This document shows, one piece after another, positions 43,383 through 55,929 of a DNA stretch of 64,000 nt. How positions within the stretch are numbered: position 1 is the first letter of the stretch; each line of letters opens with the position of its first letter. The position numbers were made by a program, and so were the translations under genes. The stretch covers positions 47,880,489 to 47,944,488 of the forward strand of contig NC_054538.1 in the NCBI RefSeq assembly GCF_017654505.1, written 5' to 3'. The DNA is from Polyodon spathula (taxonomy: Eukaryota > Chordata > Actinopteri > Acipenseriformes > Polyodontidae). The notes beneath the pieces are model-generated. The model was given only the letters and a program-made list of their open reading frames with translations, had not been told where the DNA came from and did no database searches.

Positions 43383-43813
43383 GGGTAACACATTTTTTGT
43401 GTGTGTGTGTTACATGTTGTCATATGTTGCTAAAACTGTTTAAGTAAGGTGTGTGTATTGTTTTTATTTCCATTTTGACATCCTGGCCACTTTTGTGCAC
43501 TATGAAATTGCAGTCCACTGTGCTTTCCAAGATGGCTTCACATGTACCCTTTGGAAGAACTTCAGAACTACATTTCCCATCACCCTCATCATACATACGT
43601 GAGCAGGAGGGTGATGGGAAATGTACGGTAGTTCTGAAGTTCTTCTCAACGGTACATATGAAGCCATCTTGGAAACCGAGCACAGTGGACTGCAATTTGA
43701 TAGTGTAAAAAAGTGGTCAGGATGTGAAAAGAAAAATAATAAAAACAATACACAAACTTACTTAAACAGTTGTAACACACACACACCCACAGAAAATAAC
43801 TGGAGTTACCCCC
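43383..43813. mobile_element. Fold-back MITE with TTAA target duplication (piggyBac-like)
   Basis: TTAA at 43379-43382 and 43814-43817 flanks a 431-bp element that is one long imperfect inverted repeat. Outer ends are GGGTAAC and GTTACCCCC; inner arms include TGCAGTCCACTGTGCT and AGCACAGTGGACTGCA (complement), CCAAGATGGCTTCA and TGAAGCCATCTTGG, and TACATTTCCCATCACCCTC and GAGGGTGATGGGAAATGTA around a short loop near 43590-43605. No transposase. TTAA duplication is typical of piggyBac and Kolobok. Confidence 0.85.
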
Positions 43814-44477
43814 TTAATACTTATACACGTATGCATGAATGTCTTCCTCTGTCATTTATTCTTGATTTTCTTTTGGAGCTGTAGAATGAAATAGTGAAAC
43901 TGTGTTAGGAGATTATCTAGATTATGAAAACAAACAAATCCATAATTTTACCACAACATTTTAAAACAAATCTAATCAGGTTTAAGGCTGTTTTTGTTTC
44001 CGCTGCATGTGAAAACAGATAATCTGTAAAAATGAACCATTTATATTTCTGCAATACCTTTCATTATACGAATTTGAAAGAACACATTGCAACTTCATAA
44101 CATTAGCAAGTTTCTGCAAAGCATCTACTATAACATACTTGAAGTATGTTCATAAGCATGTGCGAGTTTGAATGTGAAGGTGTTAATGTATTTGCCATTT
44201 TTAAACTGGATTAATACTGCGTTCACCTGCCACGTTTTTTGCTTCATCGTATATAAAATTTAAAAAAATGTATTTATCAATTCATTTACCATTTATTTTA
44301 GAAATATGTACACAGTATGTGTGTGCTCTGATCCTTATTTTTTTTGTGTGTCATACCTTATTCAATAAATTACTTCCTCTTTTTCCAAAGTTTGTCTTTG
44401 TTGTTTAATTTAGTTCTTATCACAGCTTTATTTGTGCTGTTCTCTACATTACATTTCTGTCTGAGGTGCGGATATTT

Positions 44478-44481
44478 TTAT

Positions 44482-44550
<69 letters not shown>
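44478..44550. repeat. (AT)n microsatellite
   Basis: About 70 bases of AT immediately left of the Tc1 element at 44558. Confidence 0.95.
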
Positions 44551-44553
<3 letters not shown>

Positions 44554-44977
44554 CACACAGTGCCTTGCAAAAGTATTCAGACCCCTGACCAGTTCTCTCA
44601 TATTACTCGTTCTGTTCGATATTTTATTTTAAAACACTTAAACTCAAAATCAATAATTGTAAGGTGACATTGGTTTTATGTTGGGGAATATTTTTAAGAA
44701 AAATAAAAAACTGAAATATCTTGCTTGCATAAGTATTCAACCCCCACACATTAATATTTGGTAAAGCCACCTTTCGCTTCAATAACAGCTTTAAGTCTTT
44801 TGGGGTAAGTATGTACCAGCTTTGCACACAGTGTCGGAGTGATTTTGGCCCATTCTTCTTGGCAGATTTGCTCCAGGTTGTTCAGGTTGGTTGGACGACG
44901 CTTGTGGACCGCAATTTTCAAATAGTGCCACAGATTCTCAATGGGATTGAGATCAGGACTTTGACTGGGCCACTGTA

Positions 44978-47943
44978 CATAAGAACATAAGAAAGTTTAC
45001 AAACGAGAGGAGGCCATTCGGCCCATCTTGCTCGTTTGGTTGTTAGTAGCTTATTGATCCCAAAATCTCATCAAGCAGCTTCTTGAAGGATCCCAGGGTG
45101 TCAGCTTCAACAACATTACTGGGGAGTTGATTCCAGACCCTCACAATTCTCTGTGTAAAAAAGTGTCTCCTATTTTCTGTTCTGAATGCCCCTTTTTCTA
45201 AACTCCATTTGTGACCCCTGGTCCTTGTTTCTTTTTTCAGGCTGAAAAAGTCCCTTGGGTCGACACTGTCAATACCTTTTAGAATTTTGAATGCTTGAAT
45301 TAGGTCGCCACGTAGTCTTCTTTGTTCAAGACTGAACAGATTCAATTCTTTTAGCCTGTCTGCATATGACATGCCTTTTAAGCCCGGAATAATTCTGGTC
45401 GCTCTTCTTTGCACTCTTTCTAGAGCAGCAATATCTTTTTTATAGCGAGGTGACCAGAACTGCACACAATATTCAAGATGAGGTCTTACTAGTGCATTGT
45501 ACAGTTTTAACATTACTTCCCTTGATTTAAATTCAACACTTTTCACAATGTATCCGAGCATCTTGTTAGCCTTTTTTATAGCTTCCCCACATTGTCTAGA
45601 TGAAGACATTTCTGAGTCAACAAAAACTCCTAGGTCTTTTTCATAGATTCCTTCTCCAATTTCAATATCTCCCATATGATATTTATAATGTACATTTTTA
45701 TTTCCTGCGTGCAGTACCTTACACTTTTCTCTATTAAATGTCATTTGCCATGTGTCTGCCCAGTTCTGAATCTTGTCTAGATCATTTTGAATGACCTTTG
45801 CTGCTGCAACAGTGTTTGCCACTCCTCCTACTTTTGTGTCGTCTGCAAATTTAACAAGTTTGCTTACTATACCAGAATCTAAATCATTAATGTAGATTAG
45901 GAATAGCAGAGGACCTAATACTGATCCCTGTGGTACACCGCTGGTTACCACACTCCATTCTGAGGTTTTTCCTCTAATCAGTACTTTCTGTTTTCTACAT
46001 GTTAACCACTCCCTAATCCATGTACATGTGTTTCCTTGAATCCCAACTGCGTTCAGTTTGAGAATTAATCTTTTGTGCGGGACTTTGTCAAAAGCTTTCT
46101 GGAAATCTAAATAAACCATGTCATATGCTTTGCAATTATCCATTATCGATGTTGCATCCTCAAAAAAATCAAGCAAGTTAGTTAGGCACGATCTCCCTTT
46201 CCTAAAACCATGTTGACTGTCTCCCAGGACCCTGTTACCATATAGGTAATTTTCCATTTTGGATCTTATTATAGTTTCCATAAGTTTGCATATAATAGAA
46301 GTCAGGCTTACTGGTCTGTAGTTACCTGGTTCAGTTTTGTTTCCCTTTTTGTGGATCGGTATTACGTTTGCAATTTTCCAGTCTGTCGGTACCACCCCTG
46401 TGTCAAGAGACTGCTGCATGATCTTGGTTAGCGGTTTGTAAATTACTTCTTTCATTTCTTTGAGTACTACTGGGAGGATCTCATCCGGCCCAGGGGATTT
46501 GTTTATTTTAAGAGCTCCTAGTCCCTTTAACACTTCTGCCTCAGTTATGCTAAAGTTATTTAAAACTGGATAGGAACTGGATGACATGTGGGGCATGTTG
46601 TCAGTATCTTCCTTTGTAAAAACTTGTGAAAAGTAATCATTTAACATATTTGCTATTTTTTTTTCTTCCTCTATGATTTTGCCATTTGTATCTCTTAAAC
46701 ATTTAATCTCCTCTTTGAATGTTCTCTTGCTGTTGTAATATTGGAAAAACATTTTGGAATTGGTTTTAGCTTCCTTAGCAATGTTCATTTCTATTTCTCT
46801 CTTGGCCTTTCTAACTTCCTTTTTGACTTGCATTTGCAGTTCTGTGTACTCTTTCTGCGTACTTTCTTTTTTGTTCCTTTTTTAATGCTCTGTAAAGTGC
46901 CTTTTTTCGCTGAATATTTTTTTTAATTGATCTATTAAACCATTTTGGCAATTTAGTTTTACATTTAGATTTGTCTACTTTAGGGATATAATTGTTTTGC
47001 GCCTCTAGTACTACGTTTTTGAAGAACAACCATCCTTCTTCTGTGGGTGTTTTCTCTATTTTACTCCAATCTACTTCTGTTAGTCTCTGTTTCATGCCTT
47101 CATAGTTTGCTTTTCTAAAATTGTAAACCTTAGCTTTAGTCTTTACTTTTGAGGATTTAAAAAACACTTCAAATGAGACCATGTTGTGGTCTGAGTTTGC
47201 CAGTGGTTCTCTGACCTCTGTTTTAGTTATTCTATCTTCGTTATTTGAAAAGACTAAATCAAGGCATGCCTCCCCTCTAGTCGGTGCCTTGACAAATTGT
47301 GTTAGGAAGCAGTCATTTGTCATTTCCACCATTTCTATTTCATCCTTCGTGCTACCCACCGGGTTTTCCCATTTTATTTGGGGGAAGTTGAAATCCCCCA
47401 TTAGTATGGCTTCTCCTTTGCTACACACATTTCTAATGTCATTGTATAACAGATTATTGTGCTCACCGTCTGAATCTGGCGGTCTATAGCATGCTCCTAT
47501 TATTATGCCTTTTGAATTTTTGTCTGTTATTCTGACCCATATTGATTCGGTTTTATTTTCTTTGTCCAGGTTTAACACCTGGGCTTCAAGACTGTTTCTT
47601 ATGTATAGCGCTACCCCTCCTCCTCTTCTGTCCTGCCTGTCTTTCCTATACAGTGTATACCCACAAATATTATATTCGTCCCCATCACTCTCAGACAACC
47701 AAGTTTCTGTAACACCTATCACATCATAGTTACCTGTTAGTGCAGTAGCTTCAAGTTCTAGAATTTTGTTTCTGATACTTCTAGCATTTAGATAAATACA
47801 TTTAATGGTTGTCTTACCTGAGTTGTTGTTCTTGTTTTGATGCGGTCTCCCTTCTGTTTTTTTGTTCATTTCTCCCCCCTTCCTTTCTAGTTTAAATGCT
47901 TCCGAACCTGCTCGCGGAAGCGTTTAAACTTGATCTTTCCTTC
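44978..47943 (-). mobile_element. CR1 LINE copy F, nearly full length
   Basis: A 2966-bp insertion in the Tc1 gene, flanked by CTGTA (44973-44977 and 47944-47948). It holds a short 5' UTR (GCGAGCAGGTTCGGAAGC), endonuclease and reverse transcriptase frames and the 3' end with TTATGTTC units. It is the longest copy here and its frames are open apart from one shift. Confidence 0.92.
45043..47869 (-). pseudogene. CR1 ORF2: endonuclease and reverse transcriptase, one frame shift
   Basis: The minus strand begins MNKKTEGRPHQNKNNNSGKT (47869). Frame 1 (352 codons) has the apurinic-type endonuclease: CIYLNARSIRNK, VIGVTETWLSESDGDE, RRGGGVALYIRNS, MGDFNFPQIKW and NSDHNMVSFE (catalytic Glu, Asp and His). 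Frame 2 (596 codons, 46833-45043) has the reverse transcriptase with KSPGPDEILP, DFQKAFDKVPH, SGVPQGSVLGP and FADDTKVGG, ending GSISY. The only break is one extra A in an A-run near 46864-46870, where other copies stay open. The first ORF (ORF1) of CR1 is not seen; the element is shortened at the 5' end or lacks it. One base away from a complete ORF2, so it is young. Confidence 0.88.
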
Positions 47944-49109
47944 CTGTAGGACATTCACCTTTTTGTTCTTGAGCCACTCCAATGTTGCTTTGGCTTTGTG
48001 CTTGGGATCATTGTCCTGCTGAAAGGTGAATTTCCTCCCAAGCTTCAGTTTTTTAGCAGACTGAAGCAGATTCTCTTGCAGTATTTTCCTGTATTTTGCT
48101 CCATCCATTCTTCCTTCAATTGTAACAAGATGCCCAGTCCCTGCTGATGAGAAGCATCCCCACAGCATGATGCTGCCACCACCATACTTCACTGTAGGGA
48201 TGGTGTTTCTTGAGGCATGGGCAGTGTTAGATTTGCGCCACACAGCGCATTGAGTTTTGGCCAAAAAGCTCTATCTTGGTCTCATCTGACCAGAAAACCT
48301 TTTCCCACATCGCAGCTGGGTCACTGTCATGCTTTGTGACAAACTCCAGACGTGCTTTCAGATGGTACTTTTTGAGTAACGGCTTCTTTCTTGCCACCCT
48401 CACATACAGGCCAGTGTTATGCAGAGCTACTGATATGGTTGACTGGTGCACCATTACTCCACTCCCAGCCACTGAACTCTGTAGCTCCTTCAAAGTGATT
48501 GTTGGCCTCTCTGTGGCTTCTCTCACAAGTCTCCTTCTTGTTTGAGTGCTGAGTTTTGAGGGACGGCCTTTTCTTGGCAGTGCCTGGGTGGTGTGATGCA
48601 GCTTCCACTTCCTGATTATTAATCCAACTGTGCTCACTGGGATATCCAAACATTTGGATATTATTTTTGTACCCTTTCCCTAATCTATGCATTTGTATTA
48701 CTTTATCTCTAACTTCTATAGAATGCTCTTTGGTCTTCATTTTCCTTCAGATTCACAGCCTTACCAGTGATCCTTCAAATGTGACAGAAAATGTGACAGC
48801 AACTTTAATGGTTCACAGGTGGAGGCCAATGGTAAGGTAATTGTGTCCTCATTGGGCAATTTCTTTCATCGGTGCAAACTGGGAGCTTCCACAGTACAGG
48901 GGTTGAATACTTATGCAAGCAAGATATTTCAGTTTTTTATTTTTCTTAAAAATATTTCCCAATATAAAACCAATGTCACCTTACAGTAATTAATTCTGAG
49001 TTTCAGTGTTTAAAAATAAAATATCAAACAGAACAAAATTTCAATGTACCATTTGTAATTCGGTAATATGAGAGAATTGGTCAGGGGTCTGAATACTTTT
49101 ACAAGGCAC

Positions 49110-49111
<2 letters not shown>

Positions 49112-49196
<85 letters not shown>
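49112..49196. repeat. (GT)n(AT)n microsatellite
   Basis: GT units, then about 64 bases of AT, starting at the right end of the Tc1. Confidence 0.95.
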
Positions 49197-49199
<3 letters not shown>

Positions 49200-49639
49200 C
49201 CAAATACTTACAACTAAATTGTATCACACGGCATGGGTATTTCTTTTCTTCCCCAGATTTCACTCGCCAGTTGACCGGAACTACTACTTCATCTCTCGTC
49301 CACTCGTTCAAGTCCTCATTAGTTAGCTTTATTGGTTCAACCTTTTAAGGCAGATATGTGACACATGTGGGACGATTTCTCAAAACAGAAATCCAAAAGA
49401 ACAAAACGCGCAATTCGTTTTCGTTTTGTCCATTCCTTTGTCCATTTATCCAGATCAGTCTCAAATTAAAACCACCGTTGCCATTTTTTTTTTATTTAGC
49501 ACAAGATATTATGTTAGCTCGTGCAACAGTGAGAAAGGCGACCCGCGAGGGCAGAGATATACTGTTCGCTTTTTCCTTCCCAAGGACATACTGAGTTAAT
49601 TAACTAATCCATGTTTAGATTTATTATTATTATAATAAT

Positions 49640-50012
49640 GTGTGTCTGCCATTGTACTACGCTGCACTCCGGTGTATTGTATTGTAATAATACAGAACAG
49701 ATAATGTAAACATTTCATATTGCCATTGCAGCGTATATTGCATTCACAGTACACAGAATAACATTACTGCAATAATACTGCAAGCTGTTAAACTGCGTAT
49801 GTACTCCATGTATACTGCAGTTGTACTGTAGTAGAAAATACATAACTGTAGTACTACTGCATTGTACTACAGATGTACTCCATGTATACTGCAGTTATAC
49901 TGCACTTGTACTGCAGTACAAATAAATAACTGCAGTACAACTGCATTGTATTACAGTTAACTGCAGTATAATTGCATTAGTACTGCAGTTTATTATTGTA
50001 AGGGTTATTCGC
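49640..50012. repeat. Cluster of TACTGCAGT/A palindromes
   Basis: A second block with repeated CTGCAG and TGTAGTAC motifs: ATGTATACTGCAGTTGTACTG twice (near 49808 and 49883), TTGTACTGCAGTACAAATA, AACTGCAGTACAACTGCA, TTAACTGCAGTATAATTGCA and TACTGCAGTTTATTATTG. It ends TTGTAAGGG, the reverse of the start of the cluster at 43062. Confidence 0.8.
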
Positions 50013-50108
50013 CATTCTTTTTTTGTAAATAAATAAATAGTAGCTACGTGGTTTTCTTTTCTAATGTGTTGGGGTTTTACTTTCTGGCGTGAATGGAGCT
50101 GTGAGGTA

Positions 50109-51434
50109 TGGAAGGCCATCTGGGTCAAAAACGTGTGCTGTTAGTACAGGTTTCAAATAAATTACTATGTGTAGTACTGCGGTACACTACGCGTTATATT
50201 TTGTTAACTACACATACTATTTTTACTACACGTACAAATTTTGGCCAATCAGTTCTTTAGAAATGAAATAAGAACCAATGATTTTAACGATAATAGTGCG
50301 TGTACCAAATGATCCAATGAAAAGTCGCCTCACATTGTCCATGCTCTTCCAAAAGTGATCGGGGAATTTGAGCTTTTGAAAATTTTTAAAAGCCATCTCA
50401 AAGCATACTTTTTAAACTTGCCTTTCGAATTGTTTAACTTCTGTTTCACCTTCCAGTAAACGGCGAGTTATAAGGAATAAGAATACAATGCGCGTTACAC
50501 TGGATGTGGTCTTTTTAGTGGATTTTATTGTTTTTATTATTATTAACAGCGGTAGATAATTAAATTTTTCAGTGCAGGTGCGTTCTTCTGTTTGTTCATT
50601 TTCTAACGTTTTGCATATCCTTGTTTACTTTCGCTTTATACTTTGGGGTGTACAATGTAGTGGCATTGTGTTATAAAATAATATTGTTACGTAATACCCA
50701 CTGACACAACCTTTTAACCATGTTGCTGGAATCTTACAATGTAGTTATGATAATGCTATAAGGTTGTATGTTAGTGACTTCTCCGTGATTACATCTGAAG
50801 TATTTGAAGATGTCAGTGATGTTACATAATAAACGCTGTGTCTCAATAGTCGGCGGAGCTTATGGCAAATATTGTAAAGAAACGGCCCTGGTGCTATAAA
50901 TAATAATAATAATAATAATAATAGATTGTGATGACCCTTACTATTATTGACGGTAAAGTAGGAGACTGAGAGATAACAAATGTATTATACTTGATAATAA
51001 ACAAGGCCCCTGGCCGGGCCAGGACCACGCCACGTAAAATAACAAATGCAAAACCTCAACAAGACTGCTGCACTCAGCAAATGTATGCTTACAGCGCGGA
51101 AAAAAATCTCTCGCCGCCATATTTGCAATATTCCTTATTTTAAATTGATGTCTTCTTGTCTAAACGATTCACCAAATATTATTGGCTACTGTGCCAATTA
51201 CATTGTGCATAACAAGCGATTACAAGCAAATACGTTGTCATGACAAGCCACTAACGTAAAATGGCTATCCACCAACGTAGGAAATATGTAGCTCGTGTCA
51301 TTTTCTTAGAACACGTACCAATTAAAATTGGTACACGTAGTCATTTCTGTGCTCTGATTGGTCGAAATGAGTATGTGTAGCGAATATTTGAAACGTGTAC
51401 TACACAATGCGTTTTTGACCCAGATGGCCTCCCA
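50109..51434. mobile_element. TIR DNA transposon, about 1.33 kb, superfamily unknown
   Basis: Left TGGAAGGCCATCTGGGTCAA and right, in reverse, TGGGAGGCCATCTGGGTCAA differ at one base; AAACG continues on both. Both are next to TA (50107-50108, 51435-51436). Subterminal regions again mirror each other loosely (GTACACTACGCGTT / ACGTGTACTACACAATGCG and CCAATCAG / CTGATTGG). No transposase. It contains an L2-like LINE tail (50345-50560) and an (ATA)n run (50899-50923). Confidence 0.75.
50345..50560 (+). pseudogene. L2-like LINE 3' tail
   Basis: Reads LLKIFKSHLKAYFLNLPFEL in one frame after a shift, the usual last helix of L2-like LINEs, then GTTTTTATTATTATTAAC. 5' truncated. Confidence 0.45.
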
Positions 51435-51436
51435 TA

Positions 51437-52800
51437 GTTAGGTGCCTTAATCACACAGGCTATCCACTTTACTGAAATGATGTACAGTACTAAGACTAGA
51501 GCCCTATGGAATCCAAGTTATTTTGTTCTGATTTCCATTTTCTATTTTTCTGATTTCTGTTTTTATGGTTTTAAAAAATGTAATTTGGTTTATTTAAATT
51601 AACTTACACACACTGCAGCAGCAAGGCGAACAACACAAAACCATAAACCTAGGCTTCTATTTTTTCCCTTTGGTTTAAGTTTGTGTTCATATAATTTAAG
51701 GGTATTGTTTTATCTAATTGTATTGAAAAATAGCATTGTTAACTTTAAAAACAGGTTGTATTTTTTTTTAGTGAGTGTGGGCTGCTCCAAAGCAAACAGT
51801 AGACGGGGCGAATGGTTAAAAAAAAAAAAAAGTTTCATAACTTTTTGTTTTGAAATCGATCAATTCTTTATTTTCTGCTTTGCCCATGGTTTCACTACCA
51901 TAAATCTTCTCTGTGTGAACATTGGGTTCGTATTGTTCAAAAGTGATAGCAAACAGTGTGAGTAGTACTTTTTGTGTTTTAATACAGAAATTAAAAATAG
52001 TCTACAACGTAGTCTTTAACGCACTTGAACAGTGAATTATTTTCACCGATTCAACCCTTCTTGTTGTTTATCCCTTACAGAATACCCTGCTTCACTTATA
52101 ACCCAGCTACAGAAACTGACCACCCCCTGCTCTTAAAACCAAAAGTTAGGCCACTGCCTGTACTGAACATTAAAGTTTCACATTTTCCCTTCAAATATGT
52201 AAGCATAATGCTCTACTGGCAAATGTTTTTTTTCGTATGGTACTTAATTCTATGTTATTCTTTTGATTCCGTGCTTCTGTCCGTGTTTTCGTTAAAATGG
52301 ATTCCATAGGGCCATATAAGACCTGAAAAAAGGCAATGCGACTGAACCAGAAGCCAGAATGGGAAGTTTTATATTCTGAAAGTACTGTATTCCACAACAG
52401 TGCAGTTACTGTTTGTTTGGCCTGAGTGAAGAGATACCAAAATATAATATAATATAATAAAATATAATATCTTAGGAGATACACAACAACACAGGAAGTT
52501 GGTCCCTTCTTAATATATGCAAGACATCTTTAGAGTGATCAAGTGGGGGAACAGGTCAGGTTTCCTTAAAGGGAAAACCATACATATAGAAAGGGAATCA
52601 TATCTATGCGGAAAACATGCACAAATCATTTGATAATATATTTTACTGCTAAGTTGCGTTTAAATGTATAATACAAATTTTAAGCGAAAATATTTTGAAT
52701 CCTCATTTACCGTTTAAACGTTCAAACCCTTGCAGCCCTAATTCTAATAACCTGTGTTTTTTTTGTGGTGTTTTTTTCAGCTTCCTCCACTTCCTCCACT
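51437..52800. other. Unassigned intronic sequence
   Basis: AT-rich. An (AATAT)n-like run lies near 52440-52470. No repeat ends or coding motifs recognised. The last 60 bases before 52790 are T-rich. Confidence 0.3.
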
Positions 52801-52802
52801 GA

Positions 52803-52823
52803 CCCCCCCCCCCCCCCCCCCCC
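52803..52823. repeat. Poly-C tract (21 C)
   Basis: Lies 36 bases before the third EFR3B exon and could serve as its polypyrimidine tract. Confidence 0.9.
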
Positions 52824-52858
52824 TGATGACCCCAGTGCTTAACGTCCAACGAGGGGAG

Positions 52859-52898
52859 CAGGATGATCCAGATGATGCTGCTGAAGTCCCTGCTGCAG
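52859..52898 (+). CDS. EFR3B: EFR3B internal exon, third visible
   Basis: The reading RMIQMMLLKSLLQ followed by donor GTAGTA matches the EFR3 motif (RLxQIMLLKSLLQ), which follows directly after the segment encoded by 25008-25119. Taking AG at 52857-52858 as acceptor gives a 40-bp exon that restores frame with the phase-2 end of the previous exon (Gly codon completed). Other AGs nearby (52835, 52853) or the strong TTTTTTTCAG at 52781-52790 break the frame or meet stops. The exon end at 52898 is firm; the start is the best frame-compatible choice. The next exon is not in the window, so the following intron exceeds 11 kb. Confidence 0.72.
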
Positions 52899-53465
52899 GT
52901 AGTAAACAGCTCTCCATCACTATCTATTATCCCTCGCTGGGGAAGCGCTGGGTAAATTGTGGTTGTTGCACTGCACTTTAGAGTTTTATATACATATATT
53001 TAGAGAACCACTTGTAATAAAACTTGTTAAGGACATTGTTAAGTACAAGACACTGATATTATGAGACTTTATGCGATCATCTGTATGTAGCTTACATTTT
53101 TAAATGCATACGGAGGGTTTATTTTTCATGATAGTGATAGCTCTACAGGTGTGGCGGGGGTGAATGTCTCCTATACATCTTTTACGCAGGGTTGAAAGTT
53201 TTCAGCTTTTTCAGACCTTAGTACAATTTTAGTTTTGAATAAATATTACCTATTTCCCTTTTTCATTTTTAACTGAGTACCCCCTGACAGAGGAAGAAGC
53301 TGAAAGCTTTCTGGATATAAAGAAATAAAATGTTTGTTCATTCAGGCTGAAGACATAAACAGCTTTTTGGTTGCAAGCGCTGCACCGGCAGAATACCATT
53401 TCTTACCTTGTCTGATGAACTCCACACAGTGTGAACTCCTGGTCTCCATGCTGCTTGGTCAAGAG

Positions 53466-53711
53466 TAATAATCTGATCTCTTACCCAGAGATCATTGATA
53501 TAATGTTTTTCGGCGCCAAAGCCCATGTCACTTCCTCCATAAAAGCCTGTGTCACCACCAAATTTCTCCTGCATTCGCTTCGGTACATTGTTTTGAAAGT
53601 GTTTATATATATAATTTGGTGGTGACACAGGCTTTTATGGAGGAAGTGACATGGGCTTTGGCGCCGAAAAGGATTATATCAATGATCTCTGGGTAAGAGA
53701 TCAGATTATTA
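53466..53711. repeat. Near-perfect hairpin, 98-bp arms
   Basis: 53466-53564 and 53614-53711 are reverse complements with about three mismatches (TAATAATCTGATCTCTTACC, GGCGCCAAAGCCCATGTCAC, TTCCTCCATAAAAGCC, GTGTCACCACCAAAT). The loop is 49 bases. On the right arm's plus strand a frame FGGDTGFYGGSDMGFGAEKD is open; the sequence left of the arm (53345-53465) continues the same kind of open text on the minus strand. Confidence 0.9.
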
Positions 53712-53713
53712 AT

Positions 53714-53781
53714 CTAATATATAATATATATATATATATTATAATATATTATATATAATATATATATATTATATATACACG
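53714..53781. repeat. Imperfect (AT)n
   Basis: ATATAATATATATTATAA-type low-complexity stretch directly after the hairpin. Confidence 0.9.
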
Positions 53782-54069
53782 TGATGTGGACAAAGCAGAG
53801 ACCTTTTCTTCTGGCCAGGGTTTAAAAAATTAGCTTAAATCACGCTCTCACAGTCTTACTGTAACGGCCAGGCAGTTCCACCCCTGGTTGTCCTATGACT
53901 GAACGCACAAGGGAACGGATTAGGGGATCACCTGAACCAAATCTTATTTAACGAGGAAAAGTATAAAAACCACTCCTGTGGTCATCACTATCCTCTTGCA
54001 ATAGGACCAGCTGGATGGCAAAAGAGTGCTAGTAGTACCTCAAAAGTAATTGGAATACAAAAATAACTA

Positions 54070-55501
<1,432 letters not shown>

Positions 55502-55929
55502 TGGGAAGATCGAAAATCAATTCAATACATAACACAACACAGACCGAAATATCGTCTCGAAAAAACAAATTCACACATGAACAAAATAAAAAAATTAAAT
55601 TCAAGGTCACCGGCACAGAAGACAAGGGTTCCAGCATGACCAGACAAAGACGGTCATCCTCCTTAAACACAAGATCAGAACTTCAAGACCAGATGGCAAA
55701 TAGTTTTACCGGCTATTTCAATGAAGGGCGCTGCCATATTTCCCTGTTGGAGTGGTTCAGTAAGCGTCTGCTTCCAGTGGTTAAGGTATGAAGGTTTTTT
55801 CACAGGTACGGTAGCCAGTAACTCAATGACAGTGGTACCACAACAAACACAGTTACAGGATCACTGACGATCACTTGTCATTGAGTCACTGACTCCTATC
55901 CGGACAAGGCTGCGCTCGAATACACCATT

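Larger units (their letters stand above)
44755..48740 (-). pseudogene. Tc1 transposase interrupted by CR1
   Basis: The N-terminus MKTKEHSIEVRDKVIQMHRL begins at 48740. A shift occurs near 48660, then the frame 48649-48227 carries the paired HTH and [11 protein letters not shown] (first Asp), and the frame 48264-47949 carries [17 protein letters not shown] and [11 protein letters not shown] (second Asp). The CR1 breaks the gene after KKVNVL. Beyond it, [19 protein letters not shown] (third residue, Glu) continues to a stop near 44755. The DDE triad is intact, so the copy was probably decent before the CR1 hit. Two small frame breaks exist in the N-terminal half. Confidence 0.85.
44558..49111 (-). 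mobile_element. Tc1 element split by a CR1
   Basis: Left end CAGTGCCTTGCAAAAGTATT and right end, in reverse, CAGTGCCTTGTAAAAGTATT; both continue into TCAGACCCCTGA. Subtracting the CR1 (44978-47943) gives a 1.59-kb Tc1. The minus-strand transposase runs from 48740 to 47949 and, beyond the CR1, from 44977 to 44755. Flanked on both sides by AC/GT and long AT microsatellites. Confidence 0.9.

Noticed and set aside
43420..43884. Open frames on both strands in the fold-back element
   Set aside because: The two strands mirror each other because of the inverted repeat; no domain seen.
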